Source of the DNA: Naasia sp. SYSU D00948
Lineage (GTDB): Bacteria > Actinomycetota > Actinomycetes > Actinomycetales > Microbacteriaceae
Direction of reading: 5' to 3'
DNA length: 64,000 bases
NCBI RefSeq assembly: GCF_017916515.1
Contig: NZ_JAFMTA010000001.1
Coordinates: 2,407,127 to 2,471,126 of the forward strand
The notes under the pieces are model-generated. The model was not told the origin of the DNA. It worked only from the letters and a program-made list of their open reading frames with translations, and searched no databases. The translations under genes and the position numbers were made by a program. Every line of letters starts with the position of its first letter. Positions within the stretch are counted from its first letter, which is position 1. Shown one piece after another: positions 32,848 through 41,879 of this stretch.

Positions 32848-33690
32848 ATGACCCAGACCACCACCGCACCCGCCGCACCCCTCAGCGCGGAGGAGCGCTA
32901 CGAGCGCTTCCGCCAGCGCCGCGAGGAGGCGGTGGTCCAGCCGCGAGGGTTCCTCGCGCTGATCAACACGCAGTGGGTGGACTCGGAGCAGCCGATCTGG
33001 GGCGTCCCCGGCCTGTGGGCTCCGCGGCCGGACGGTCTCCCGGGGCTCAAGCTGACGGCAGCGGCGGAGGACGGGATCACGGTCAACGGGCAGCTCGTCG
33101 ACGGCGAGGTGCTGCTCTCTCCGCGGAACTCCGAGAAGCCGAGCGAGATCGTGTTCGACGACCACACGACGGGCACCGTCATCAGCGGCGAGGACGGCAG
33201 CTGCGCGCTGCGCGTCTGGGATGCCGAGTCGGAGGACATCCAGAACTTCGGCGGCATCGACGCCTTCCCCTACGACCCGTCCTGGGTCGTGCAGGGCACC
33301 TTCACGCCGAACCCGGAGGGCACCACCGCCGGCTTCGAGCACCTCAAGGACGACGGCGAGACCCGCGAGAAGGTCATCCCCGGCGAGATCCGCTTCGAGC
33401 GCGACGGCCAGGAGTACAGCGTGCTCGCGTTCAAGGAGGGGCGCGCCCTGCAGATCGTCTTCGCCGACGCCACGAGCGGGGACTCCACCTACAGCGTCGG
33501 GCGTTTCCTGTTCACCGCTCCGAACCCGGACGGCACGATCACCCTCGACTTCAACACCGCAGTGCTGCCGCCCTGCGCGTTCAGCTACAACTTCAACTGC
33601 CCGATGCCGCCGAAGCAGAACCGGTTCCCGTTCAAGGTCGAGGCGGGGGAGAAGAACGTGCTCGCGAAGGACGGCTCGCTCCTGCATTGA
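32848..33690 (+). CDS. DUF1684 domain-containing protein
   Basis: A 280-residue soluble protein. The DUF1684 end is unmistakable: FADATSGDSTYSVGRFLF, then LDFNTAVLPPCAFSYNFNCP and PPKQNRFPFKVEAGEK. A helical start EERYERFRQRREEAVVQPRG and a beta-rich middle are as in the family. Function unknown. Good AGGAAGG before ATG 32848. Confidence 0.92.
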   Translation: MTQTTTAPAAPLSAEERYERFRQRREEAVVQPRGFLALINTQWVDSEQPIWGVPGLWAPRPDGLPGLKLTAAAEDGITVNGQLVDGEVLLSPRNSEKPSEIVFDDHTTGTVISGEDGSCALRVWDAESEDIQNFGGIDAFPYDPSWVVQGTFTPNPEGTTAGFEHLKDDGETREKVIPGEIRFERDGQEYSVLAFKEGRALQIVFADATSGDSTYSVGRFLFTAPNPDGTITLDFNTAVLPPCAFSYNFNCPMPPKQNRFPFKVEAGEKNVLAKDGSLLH

Positions 33691-33763
33691 GCAGGTTCCG
33701 GCCCCGGAATCGCACCCCTCTTACATTGTTGTGATTCCGGCGTGTCCTCCTGCATAATGCAAG

Positions 33764-33789
33764 AGCCGGGACGCCCCGGCTGTTAATTT
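33764..33789 (+). terminator. Intrinsic terminator with T-rich tail
   Basis: AGCCGGG (33764-33770) pairs with CCCGGCT (33775-33781) and is followed by GTTAATTT; it closes the DUF1684 unit. The remaining 33790-33859 is AT-rich and likely holds the promoter of the DUF3145 gene. Confidence 0.65.
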
Positions 33790-33859
33790 CATATCGGTGC
33801 AACAGGATTCGTTCACCAGGTCGTAGGGGAAGACGCACCTAGCTGAACGGAGAAGAACC

Positions 33860-34363
33860 ATGGCTGCACCACTCGCTCGGGGTGCGCTCTATGTGCACTC
33901 CTCGCCGCGCGCGCTCTGCCCCCACGTCGAGTGGGCGGCCGGTCGCGCTCTCGGGCGTGCCGTCAGCTTCACCTGGATCGAGCAGCCGGTCCTGAAGAAC
34001 TCCCAGCGGACCGACTTCTACTGGGAGGGGCCTCCCGGCACCGGTGCCGCCATCGCCTCCGCCCTCCGCGGGTGGGAGCATCTGCGGTACGAGGTCAGCG
34101 AGGACGCGGGATACGGGACCGACGGCGCCCGCTGGATGCACACCCCCGACCTCGGCATCTTCTTCGCCCAGACGGACACGGCCGGCAACATCGTGATCCC
34201 CGAAGACCGCATCCGCTACGCGATGGACGTCGCCGGAGTCAATGCGCTGGAACTGCACAAGGAGCTGCGGCTCGCCCTCGGCCAGGCCTGGGATGACGAG
34301 CTCGAGCCCTTCCGGCACGCGGGCGAGAAGAGCCCGGTGATCTGGTTGCATCGAGCCGGCTGA
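33860..34363 (+). CDS. DUF3145 domain-containing protein
   Basis: A 167-residue actinobacterial protein: ALYVHSSPRALCPHVEWAAG, RTDFYWEGPPGTGA, WEHLRYEVSEDAGYGTDG and RWMHTPDLGIFFAQTDTAGN match the DUF3145 family along its whole length. Members are commonly found next to the fatty acid synthesis genes, as here. Function unknown. ATG 33860 has GGAGAAGAA before it. Confidence 0.92.
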   Translation: MAAPLARGALYVHSSPRALCPHVEWAAGRALGRAVSFTWIEQPVLKNSQRTDFYWEGPPGTGAAIASALRGWEHLRYEVSEDAGYGTDGARWMHTPDLGIFFAQTDTAGNIVIPEDRIRYAMDVAGVNALELHKELRLALGQAWDDELEPFRHAGEKSPVIWLHRAG

Positions 34364-34493
34364 GACTTGTCCGACACGCCGCCGAGAAAGCCGATTCCCA
34401 GCCAACTCCGCCGTAATCTGAACGTGTTCGCATCGCGCTCCAACCCGTTCGGGTCGTATGGGTAGCGGCCCTCGAACTTAGCGAAAGCGACAC

Positions 34494-34534
34494 GAAGAGC
34501 CCCTGATCGGATGGGTACCATTCAGGGGCTCTTC
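34494..34534. terminator. Hairpin terminator in the gap before the patatin gene
   Basis: GAAGAGCCCCTGA (34494-34506) and TCAGGGGCTCTTC (34522-34534) form a 13-base stem with a 15-base loop, 130 bases after the DUF3145 stop. Nothing else is recognised in 34364-34493. Confidence 0.65.
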
Positions 34535-34611
34535 ACTCTTCGAGCCGTCCTTCCGGCAGCCTTCGTGATCAGCGCCGACGCGGCGTCCCGAACCCCGTCA
34601 GGGCCGGGGAG

Positions 34612-34617
34612 TAGTGT
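34612..34617 (+). promoter_or_regulatory. -10 hexamer TAGTGT
   Basis: TAGTGT is followed by TTGGAGGGGG (34631-34640) and GTG 34648, a normal led transcript for the patatin gene. Confidence 0.4.
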
Positions 34618-34647
34618 CGGCGCGACACGGTTGGAGGGGGCGACGGC

Positions 34648-37600
34648 GTGACGGGGATCGCGGATGCGGACGACGGCGCCGGCCTCCCGCTCGTGTTCCT
34701 GCCGCCCCACCGGACCCTGGATGCGGCGATGCGGGAGAGCGGGTCCTCCCCGGCCTTCGATCGGGTGCTGCGGGCCGCGATCTCCCTGCGCGGCGGAGTG
34801 AGCCTGGCCGTCTGGATCGCGGGCGCCCTCGCCGAGCTCGATCTCGTGCGGCGCATCCGCGTGGCCCGGCGCCCCGACGGATCGCTCGCGGCCTTCGTGC
34901 TCGCCCCGGCGGCCGAGCCGCCGTCCGGCACGCTGCGCGTCCGGATCGCCGCCTACGCCCGGGTGCTCGCCGCCGCCGGCTACGACGAGGTCCAGTTCGA
35001 CGTCATCGCCGGCGCGAGCGCGGGAGGACTGAGCGCGATCCTCTACGCCGTGGCTCAGCGCGCGGGGACCGACTTCGACGCCATCCTCCCGGTCTGGCGC
35101 GAGGCGGCCGGGCTGCAGCGGCTCCTGCAGCCGCCGGGGATCCGTGGCGTCGAGGCGCCCCTGCGCGGTGACGCCTACTTCTGGAAGACGGCGACGGGAG
35201 CCGCGGCCGAGCTGTACCGGCGGGGCGGGGACCGCGGACGCTCCCACCGCGACCTGGTCCCGGTCCGGCTGGGGGTGCACCTCGCGGCCACCGTCATCAA
35301 CAGCGAGGCCGAGAGCGAGTCCGACGTGCGCGAGGGGCGCGGGCACTTCGTGTTCCATGTCGACGACCGGCGCGGCGCTCCGCTGCCCCACGGCATCCCG
35401 AGCGCATGGGCGGACGCCGACCCGGAGCCGCCCGAGGTCGCGCTGCTCCGGCTCGCCTACGCCGCCCGGGCCACGTCGTCCCTCCCCGGAGGGTTCGAGG
35501 TGGCCAGGGTCGTGTCTCCGTCGGAGACTCGCCGGGAGACGGTAGCGACCTCCGAGTCCCAAGCTCCGCTCGCGCGGGAGGCCGTCGCCGAGTCGCTGTC
35601 GCCGGACGAGGGAGCCGACTCGGTGTTCGCCTCCGGCAGCCTGAGGCCGGACTTCGCCTTCGCGTTCTCGCTGCACCGACCGCCGCGCGACGTCCCGGAC
35701 GACGCCGGGCCGTACGAGGTGATCGACGGGGGCATCTTCGACAACGTGCCCCTCGACCGCGCGCTGCGGGTGATCCGGGGAACGGTCGGCACCATGTACG
35801 GCGATCGCGCCCTCCTCGACCTCGACCCCGAGCCCGAAGCCCGGCACGTCTCGACCGCGGGCGCGCCGCCGCGACAGGCCGTTCAGCTGTGGACGGTGCT
35901 CGCCGCCTGGCTGCAGCGGGTGCGCAGGCGGGAGTCGGCGGACGAGGAGCTGGAGGAGGTGCACCGCTTCAACGCGGAGCTCTCGGCGGAGCAGGGCAGG
36001 CTCGAGGCGCTGGCGGCCGTCGTCGGCGCGGTCGACCTCCGCACCGGCACGGAACACGATCGCCTGCGCGGCTATCTGCGCAGCGTCGGGGGCACGGACG
36101 CGGTCTTCCTCACCGACGCCATCTCGAGGCCGTCCCGGTGGCAGCTGACCAGCACGCTGCCGCGGCGGCGCAAGCTGCGCGCCCTGCCGGCCCAGCTCCT
36201 GACGCCGCTGCTTCCCGCACTGATGGCGGCGTATGCGCAGGACGGCGACCTGTCCGAGGCGGAGGGGCGCATCGAGCGGCTCCCGTCCGGGCTGATCGAC
36301 GCCGCCCACGCCGTCCTGGCGTGGGTGCGCGCGGTCGAGAGCCGCGAAGGTCCTGAGGCAGGAGCCGCGCTCGACGCCCTGCAGAGCATCCGCACCCGCG
36401 TCGCCGAGGCGCTCGCGATCGGCCACCGCGCCCGGGACGCGGCGGCCTATCGGGTGCTGCTGCTCACCTCCCGGCACGCCGCGACCGAGCCCGACGAGCC
36501 GGTCGACGACGAGCTGGTCGCCCTCTGGGTGCGGGCCTGGGTCGCGCGAGGCCGCGGCGAGGAGGGGCGCGTGCGCCAAGCGCAGGAGGAGGCCGCGCTC
36601 GCCGCGCACCATCGCCGCCTGGACGAGGACATCCGGGCGCTCCGCGCCCTGTCCCCGCCCGAGGACGCCGCCGATGAAACGGGCGTGCCGTGGGGCGCCA
36701 CCGTCTGGCACGCGGTCGACGAGCGCTTCCGCGGACGCGACCTCCGGACGTTCGACGTCATCGCGCTGGTCGCGCCGGCCGGCATGCAGCCTCCCATGTC
36801 GCTCGTCGCGACCGGGAGGATCGCGGCCGACGAGCGTCCGCCGGCCACCTACGCCTTCCCGACCGTGGTCGCGGAGGAGCGGCGCCGTGCACTGCAGGAC
36901 GCGATCGACGGGCGGCCGGACAGCGCGGACGGCCGCCGGCTGCGTCACACGGCGAAGCTCGCGGGACACGGCCTGGGCAATCTCCTGGGGCTAGTGAGCG
37001 CGGACTGGCGCATGAACGACTGGTGGTGGGGACGGCTCGACGGCGCGGCCGGGATGGTGCGCTTCCTCGCCTCCCGCTCTCCTGATCCCCTTCCCGGGCG
37101 CGAGGTGGAGGAACTGGTCACGGCGGCACAGGGCGGGCTGCGCGCCGAGGCGGGGCCCGAGATCCTCCGGGGCGGCGCCGACGGCCTCGCCAACCTCAGC
37201 GCCGAGTATCGGGTGGCCCTCGCCACGCGGGCACTCGGGGCCGCTCTCCGTTCTGCTGTGCCCCGGCGCCGGACCACCGGTGACGGGCCTGCGCGACTGC
37301 CGGGCGGACGCTACGCCGCCCTGCTGCTCGAGCTCCTGCTGCGCCCGCTTCTCCTGCTGCTGGCGCTGGCGGCCGTGCCCGTCCGCCTCGTCGTGGGCGC
37401 GGGAGCCGTCGCCGGGCTCGGCTGGGCCCTGACACGGGCGCTCGACCCCGACGCCGCGAGGGGGCCCTGGGGTCTCGACGTCGCGCTCGCCCTCCTCGCC
37501 GCTCTCGCGACGGCGGCCGCGATCCTCGTCATCACGCGCGGCGGCGTCCGGCGGTGGAAGAGCGTCTCGTCCGGCTCGATACCCAGGCCGGGGGGAGTGT

Positions 37601-38229
37601 CCGCCGAGGACAGCGAGGCCGCCCGGGCGGCCGCTCGAGGCGTGTCGAACGCGGCGGGCGCGGTCGCGGTGATCGCCGCGGCCTCCCTGGGCTGGAGTGT
37701 CGCCGAAGGGCGGCTGCTCGCGTCCGCCGGGTGGCTGGTCGTCGCGGTCCTCGCCGCGGTCTGGGCCGTCCGCACGCGGACCCGCGTGCCCCTGCTGCAG
37801 GCTCCACCCGCCCCGGTCGCGGCCGCGGGTGCCGTCGCCGCCTTCGCCGTGCTCGCCGTGGCGGGTCCGGTCCTCGACGCCGTCGTGCGGCTGCCGGACC
37901 CCGGGATCGACTGGCTCGGCCTCGCTCAGCTGCTCGTGTTCGCGGCCGTGCTCTCCGTCGCGCTCGTGCTCGGGTGGGAGAACCCGGTCAGGGTGCTGGT
38001 CGCGCTCGTCGCGGGGGCCGCGCTCTGGCTCGCGGCGGAGCTCGCGCTCCTCCTGGTCGCGGCCGCTCCGGGCACCGTGGGCGGTCCGGGCTGGCTGCCG
38101 CCGGTGGCGTTCCTGGTCGCCTGGTCGAACGTCCTGTGGGGGGCGCTCATGCTGCGCCCCCGCCCGGGGTTCCCCTCGGATGCGCCGCGGCGCACGCCGC
38201 GACCGCGCTGGTTCAGCGACGAGGACTGA
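34648..38229 (+). CDS. Large membrane patatin-like protein (DUF3376)
   Basis: A 1193-residue protein. The patatin site is complete: oxyanion loop SLRGGVSLAVW (about 47-57), nucleophile GASAGG (Ser124) and dyad Asp in DGGIFDN (Asp360). A long DUF3376 region (about 400-870) follows, then a C-terminal block with about seven to eight membrane helices (about 890-1170, some in pairs). It is a predicted phospholipase or acyl hydrolase held at the membrane. It converges on fabF, sharing a terminator. No CD-NTase or toxin gene is adjacent. Confidence 0.88.
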   Translation: MTGIADADDGAGLPLVFLPPHRTLDAAMRESGSSPAFDRVLRAAISLRGGVSLAVWIAGALAELDLVRRIRVARRPDGSLAAFVLAPAAEPPSGTLRVRIAAYARVLAAAGYDEVQFDVIAGASAGGLSAILYAVAQRAGTDFDAILPVWREAAGLQRLLQPPGIRGVEAPLRGDAYFWKTATGAAAELYRRGGDRGRSHRDLVPVRLGVHLAATVINSEAESESDVREGRGHFVFHVDDRRGAPLPHGIPSAWADADPEPPEVALLRLAYAARATSSLPGGFEVARVVSPSETRRETVATSESQAPLAREAVAESLSPDEGADSVFASGSLRPDFAFAFSLHRPPRDVPDDAGPYEVIDGGIFDNVPLDRALRVIRGTVGTMYGDRALLDLDPEPEARHVSTAGAPPRQAVQLWTVLAAWLQRVRRRESADEELEEVHRFNAELSAEQGRLEALAAVVGAVDLRTGTEHDRLRGYLRSVGGTDAVFLTDAISRPSRWQLTSTLPRRRKLRALPAQLLTPLLPALMAAYAQDGDLSEAEGRIERLPSGLIDAAHAVLAWVRAVESREGPEAGAALDALQSIRTRVAEALAIGHRARDAAAYRVLLLTSRHAATEPDEPVDDELVALWVRAWVARGRGEEGRVRQAQEEAALAAHHRRLDEDIRALRALSPPEDAADETGVPWGATVWHAVDERFRGRDLRTFDVIALVAPAGMQPPMSLVATGRIAADERPPATYAFPTVVAEERRRALQDAIDGRPDSADGRRLRHTAKLAGHGLGNLLGLVSADWRMNDWWWGRLDGAAGMVRFLASRSPDPLPGREVEELVTAAQGGLRAEAGPEILRGGADGLANLSAEYRVALATRALGAALRSAVPRRRTTGDGPARLPGGRYAALLLELLLRPLLLLLALAAVPVRLVVGAGAVAGLGWALTRALDPDAARGPWGLDVALALLAALATAAAILVITRGGVRRWKSVSSGSIPRPGGVSAEDSEAARAAARGVSNAAGAVAVIAAASLGWSVAEGRLLASAGWLVVAVLAAVWAVRTRTRVPLLQAPPAPVAAAGAVAAFAVLAVAGPVLDAVVRLPDPGIDWLGLAQLLVFAAVLSVALVLGWENPVRVLVALVAGAALWLAAELALLLVAAAPGTVGGPGWLPPVAFLVAWSNVLWGALMLRPRPGFPSDAPRRTPRPRWFSDED

Positions 38230-38246
38230 GCGGAACGGCAACCGCA

Positions 38247-38284
38247 ACGACGAACGGCAACGGTCTCCCGTTGCCGTTCGTCGT
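38247..38284. terminator. Bidirectional terminator between patatin and fabF
   Basis: A 17-base perfect stem (38247-38263 with 38268-38284) around TCTC separates the convergent stops at 38229 and 38299. Confidence 0.82.
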
Positions 38285-38298
38285 CGGTGTTGCCGGTA

Positions 38299-39534
38299 TC
38301 AGGCGGTCGCGAAGGCGACGACCGCGTTGTGGCCGCCGAAGCCGAACGAGTTGCTGATCGCGAGCAGATCTCCGTCGCCCAGCGGTCGCGGCTCGCGGAC
38401 CACGTCGAGCTCGATCTCCGGGTCCATCTCGTTGAGGTTGATGGTCGGCGGGGCCGTCCGCTCGGCGAGAGCCAGCACGGTGAAGATCGCCTCGATTCCG
38501 CCGGCCCCGCCCAGCAGGTGCCCTGTCGACGCCTTGGTCGCGGAGACCGCGATCCCATCGAGCCCCTCGCCGAAGACGTGCCGCAGGGCGTGGTACTCCG
38601 CGACGTCACCCACCGGCGTGCTCGTCGCGTGGGCATTGACGTGCCGCACGTCCGAGCGGCTGTAGCCGTGGTTCTCGATCGCGGCGATCATGGCGCGGGC
38701 GGCCGCGGTGCCCTCCGGGTCCGGCGCCGTGATGTGGTGCGAGTCGCTCGTCACGGCCCCGCCGACGACCTCGGCGTAGATCCGCGCGCCGCGGGCCTTC
38801 GCGTGCTCCTCGGTCTCGAGGACGAGGGCGGCCGCCCCCTCGCCGAGCACGAAGCCGTCGCGCGTGACGTCGTACGGCCGGGATGCGGCAGCCGGCTCGT
38901 CGTTGCGCTTCGAGAGCGCCTGCATCGACGCGAAGGCCGCCAGGGGGAGCGGGTGGATCGCCGCCTCGGCGCCACCCGTGATGACGACGTCCGCGAACCC
39001 CTGCTGGATGTGCTCGTAGGCGTTCGCGAGCGACTCCGTGCTGGAGGCGCAGGCCGACACCACGGTCCGCGCGTAGGCGCGGGCGCCGAGGTGCATCTCG
39101 ATCGCCGCGGCCGGCGCGTTCGGCATGAGCATCGGGACCGTCATGGGCAGGACCCGGCGCGGGCCCTTCTCGCGGAGGGTGTCCCAGGCGTTCAGCAGCG
39201 TCCAGACGCCGCCGATCCCGGTCGCCCAGTCGACCCCGAGCCGCTCGGGCTCGACGTCCTCGATCCCGGAGTCGGCCCACGCCTCGCGGGCGGCGATGAG
39301 GGCGAACTGGCTCCCCGGGTCGAGGCGCTTGGCCTCGACCCGTTCGAGCTGGTTCTCGGAGGCCACCTTGGCCTGCGCCGCGAACGTGACGGGGAGCTCG
39401 TACTGAGCGACCCAGTCCTGCTCGAGGGACCGCGCACCGGATTCACCGGCGAGCAGCGCGTTCCACGAGTCGCGGGCGGTGCCGCCGAGCGGCGACGTGG
39501 CGCCGACCCCGGTGACGACGATCTTCTTCGGCAT
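38299..39534 (-). CDS. fabF: Beta-ketoacyl-ACP synthase II
   Basis: A 411-residue condensing enzyme that extends acyl-ACP with malonyl-ACP. The catalytic triad is visible: Cys in VVSACASSTES (about 166), His in NAHATSTPVGD (about 304) and His in STGHLLGGAGG (about 340). MPKKIVVTGVGATSPLG is a typical start. Last gene of the block aceE–regulator–fabD–fabH–acpP–fabF, 30 bases after acpP. Confidence 0.96.
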   Translation of the reverse strand: MPKKIVVTGVGATSPLGGTARDSWNALLAGESGARSLEQDWVAQYELPVTFAAQAKVASENQLERVEAKRLDPGSQFALIAAREAWADSGIEDVEPERLGVDWATGIGGVWTLLNAWDTLREKGPRRVLPMTVPMLMPNAPAAAIEMHLGARAYARTVVSACASSTESLANAYEHIQQGFADVVITGGAEAAIHPLPLAAFASMQALSKRNDEPAAASRPYDVTRDGFVLGEGAAALVLETEEHAKARGARIYAEVVGGAVTSDSHHITAPDPEGTAAARAMIAAIENHGYSRSDVRHVNAHATSTPVGDVAEYHALRHVFGEGLDGIAVSATKASTGHLLGGAGGIEAIFTVLALAERTAPPTINLNEMDPEIELDVVREPRPLGDGDLLAISNSFGFGGHNAVVAFATA

Positions 39535-39564
39535 GGTGGAGCTCCGATTGGTCGGGCTAGGCGC

Positions 39565-39813
39565 TCAGCCCTGAGCCTTGACGATGTAGGTGACCGCGTC
39601 GCCGACGGTCTTGAGGTTCTTGACTTCCTCGTCCGGGATCTTCACGCCGAACTTCTCCTCCGCGTTGACGACGATCGTCATCATCGAGATGGAGTCGATG
39701 TCGAGGTCGTCGGTGAAGGACTTGTCCATCTCGACCGTGTCGGTCGCGATGCCCGTCTCGTCGCTGACGAGCTCGGCGAGGCCGGCGAGGACTTCTTCCT
39801 GGGACTGAGCCAT
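39565..39813 (-). CDS. acpP: Acyl carrier protein
   Basis: An 82-residue acidic ACP. The phosphopantetheine Ser is in DDLDIDSISMMTIVV (Ser about 41); the usual DSL is DSI here, a common actinobacterial variant. It carries the growing acyl chain between FabD, FabH and FabF, which surround it. AAGGAGAACCACAC precedes the ATG. Confidence 0.96.
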   Translation of the reverse strand: MAQSQEEVLAGLAELVSDETGIATDTVEMDKSFTDDLDIDSISMMTIVVNAEEKFGVKIPDEEVKNLKTVGDAVTYIVKAQG

Positions 39814-39883
39814 GTGTGGTTCTCCTTGAGTGTTCGGTGGAAAAGGCGCGTTCGAGCTTATCGGGGAGGGTGTCGCGGCCCGG

Positions 39884-40882
39884 TCAGGGCAGGACCACGA
39901 CCTGGGCGCCGTAGGCGAGGCCGGCGCCGAAGCCGATCTGCAGGGCGAGGCCGCCGGAGAGCTCCGGATGCTCCTGCAGGAGGCGGTGGGTGGCGAGCGG
40001 GATGGACGCCGCGGACGTGTTCCCGGTGGTCGCGATGTCGCGCGCGATGGCGACCGTGTCGGGCAGGCCGAGCTGCTTCGCGAACTCGTCGATGATCCGC
40101 ATGTTGGCCTGGTGCGGGATGAAGGCGGCGAGCTGGTCCGGGGTGATCCCGGCCTCCTCGATCGCCCTGCGCGCGACCTTGACCATCTCCCACACCGCCC
40201 AGCGGAAGACCGTGGGCCCCTCCTGACGCAGGGTCGGCCAGGCGGCGCTGCCGTCGCGGAACTGGGTGAGGGTCGCGTTCATCCCCACGGCATCCGCCTT
40301 CGAGCCGTCGGAGCCCCAGACGGTCTTCGAGATGCCGGGCGTGTCGCTCGGGCCGATCACGGCGGCCCCCGCCCCGTCCCCGAGGAGGAAGGAGATGCTG
40401 CGGTCCGTCGGGTCCACGATGTCCGACAGCTTCTCGGCGCCGATGACGAGCGCGTGCGTGCCCGCTCCCGCGCGGATCAGGGCGTCCGCCTGCGCCACGG
40501 CGTAGGTGTACCCCGCGCACGCGGCGTTGAGGTCGTAGGCCGCGGCGGGGTTGGCTCCCACCCGATCCGCGAGGACGGCCGAGAGGGACGGCGTCTGCTG
40601 GACGTTGCTGATGGTCGCGACGAGCACGAGGTCGACCTGCTCGGGCTGCACGCCCGACGCCTCGATCGCCTCCTGGGCCGCCTCGACGGCGAGGTCGAGC
40701 GCGCTGACCGCGGCGGAGGCGCGCGTGCGCGTGACGATCCCGGTGCGCTGGCGGATCCACTCGTCCGAGGAGTTGATCGGACCGACGAGGTCGTCGTTCG
40801 GGACGACGAGGTCGCCGCGCGCCGCGCCCATCCCGAGGATGCGGGTGTAGCGCGGGCCGCTCGCCTGCTTCAGCTGGGTCAC
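39884..40882 (-). CDS. fabH: Beta-ketoacyl-ACP synthase III
   Basis: A 332-residue initiator condensing enzyme that joins an acyl-CoA primer to malonyl-ACP. Catalytic Cys is in NAACAGYTYA (about 117), His in PHQANMRI (about 256) and Asn in ATTGNTSAAS (about 286). GTG 40882 overlaps the fabD stop (GTGA), so translation is coupled. Actinobacterial FabH often prefers branched primers; that cannot be told here. Confidence 0.96.
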   Translation of the reverse strand: MTQLKQASGPRYTRILGMGAARGDLVVPNDDLVGPINSSDEWIRQRTGIVTRTRASAAVSALDLAVEAAQEAIEASGVQPEQVDLVLVATISNVQQTPSLSAVLADRVGANPAAAYDLNAACAGYTYAVAQADALIRAGAGTHALVIGAEKLSDIVDPTDRSISFLLGDGAGAAVIGPSDTPGISKTVWGSDGSKADAVGMNATLTQFRDGSAAWPTLRQEGPTVFRWAVWEMVKVARRAIEEAGITPDQLAAFIPHQANMRIIDEFAKQLGLPDTVAIARDIATTGNTSAASIPLATHRLLQEHPELSGGLALQIGFGAGLAYGAQVVVLP

Positions 40883-41793
40883 GAGTCCCTCTCCATCAGC
40901 TCGCGCGCGGCGGCGAGATCGGCCGGGGTCTTCACGGCGACGGTCGGGACGCCGCGCAGGGCGCGCTTGGCGAGCCCGGTCAGCGCGCCCGCGGGCGCCA
41001 GCTCGATGATGCCGGTCACCCCCTCCGCGGCGAAGGACTCCATGCAGAGGTCCCAGCGGACGGGCGACGAGACCTGCCCGACGAGGAGATCGAGGAACTG
41101 GGAGCCGGAGGCGACCCGGGTGCCGTCCTTGTTGGTCCAGATCGCGACCGCGGGATCCTTCGGCGAGAGGGTGCTCGCGACGGCCGCCATCCGGTCCACC
41201 GCGGGCGCCATGTACTCGGTGTGGAACGCGCCGGCCACCTGGAGCGCGATGACGCGGGCGCCGGCGGGAGGGTTCTCGGCGAGCGCGGCGAGCGCAGCAC
41301 GCGGTCCGGCGACGACGATCTGGCCCCCGCCGTTGTAGTTGGCCGGGAAGAGACCGGCCTGCTCCACGGCGTCGAGGACGACCGCCTGGTCGCCGCCGAC
41401 GACGGCGCTCATGCCGGTCTCGACGGTCGCCGCCGCCTCGGCCATCGCGCGGCCGCGCTCAGCCACCAGGCGGATCGCGTCCTCCGAAGTGAGGATCCCG
41501 GCGCCGGCCGCGGCGGTGATCTCGCCGACCGAGTGGCCGGCGATCCCGTCCATGCGGCCCCCGCCGTCGAGGAGCGCCTGCAGCGTCAGGATGCCCGCGG
41601 CGACGATGAGCGGCTGCGCGATCCGGGTGTCCCGGATGGTCTCGGCGTCGGACTCGGTGGCGTGCAGCACGAGGTCCACCTCGGCGTGCTCGGACAGCCG
41701 GCTCAGCGTCTCCCAGGCCGACGTCTCCTCGAGCCACGGGGAGAGGAACCCGGGGGTCTGCGAGCCCTGTCCGGGCGCGACGACGATGATCAC
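40879..41793 (-). CDS. fabD: Malonyl-CoA:ACP transacylase
   Basis: A 304-residue enzyme that moves malonyl from CoA to ACP. The Ser is in IAGHSVGEITAA (about 87-91), the partner His in AFHTEYMAP (about 190), and GQGSQTPG at the start is the usual oxyanion loop. GTG 41793 is chosen because CAGGAT lies exactly six bases before, a leaderless geometry. The regulator gene ends 86 bases upstream. Confidence 0.96.
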   Translation of the reverse strand: MIIVVAPGQGSQTPGFLSPWLEETSAWETLSRLSEHAEVDLVLHATESDAETIRDTRIAQPLIVAAGILTLQALLDGGGRMDGIAGHSVGEITAAAGAGILTSEDAIRLVAERGRAMAEAAATVETGMSAVVGGDQAVVLDAVEQAGLFPANYNGGGQIVVAGPRAALAALAENPPAGARVIALQVAGAFHTEYMAPAVDRMAAVASTLSPKDPAVAIWTNKDGTRVASGSQFLDLLVGQVSSPVRWDLCMESFAAEGVTGIIELAPAGALTGLAKRALRGVPTVAVKTPADLAAARELMERDS

Positions 41794-41799
41794 CCGTCC

Positions 41800-41805
41800 A
41801 TCCTG
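41800..41805 (-). promoter_or_regulatory. -10-like hexamer for a leaderless fabD transcript (CAGGAT)
   Basis: CAGGAT stands six bases before GTG 41793 on the minus strand, giving fab genes a promoter separate from aceE. There is no Shine-Dalgarno before this GTG. Confidence 0.45.
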
Positions 41806-41879
41806 CCAATCGGGAGGTCGGCGGTTCGCCAGTGGGGCACGAAGAATCCCTTCGATCGTTGGAGGTGGCGCACTACCGG

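Noticed and set aside
33721-33789. Small RNA ahead of the DUF3145 gene (TTGTGA–19–CATAAT then terminator)
   Set aside because: The predicted transcription start would fall inside the hairpin, so no RNA body remains; the hairpin fits as terminator of the DUF1684 gene.
34522-36969. 815-codon minus-strand frame in the patatin gene
   Set aside because: Antisense shadow; the plus strand carries the catalytic patatin motifs.
34648-38229. CBASS-type patatin effector
   Set aside because: No CD-NTase or ancillary gene is adjacent, and the length and membrane block differ from CapV.
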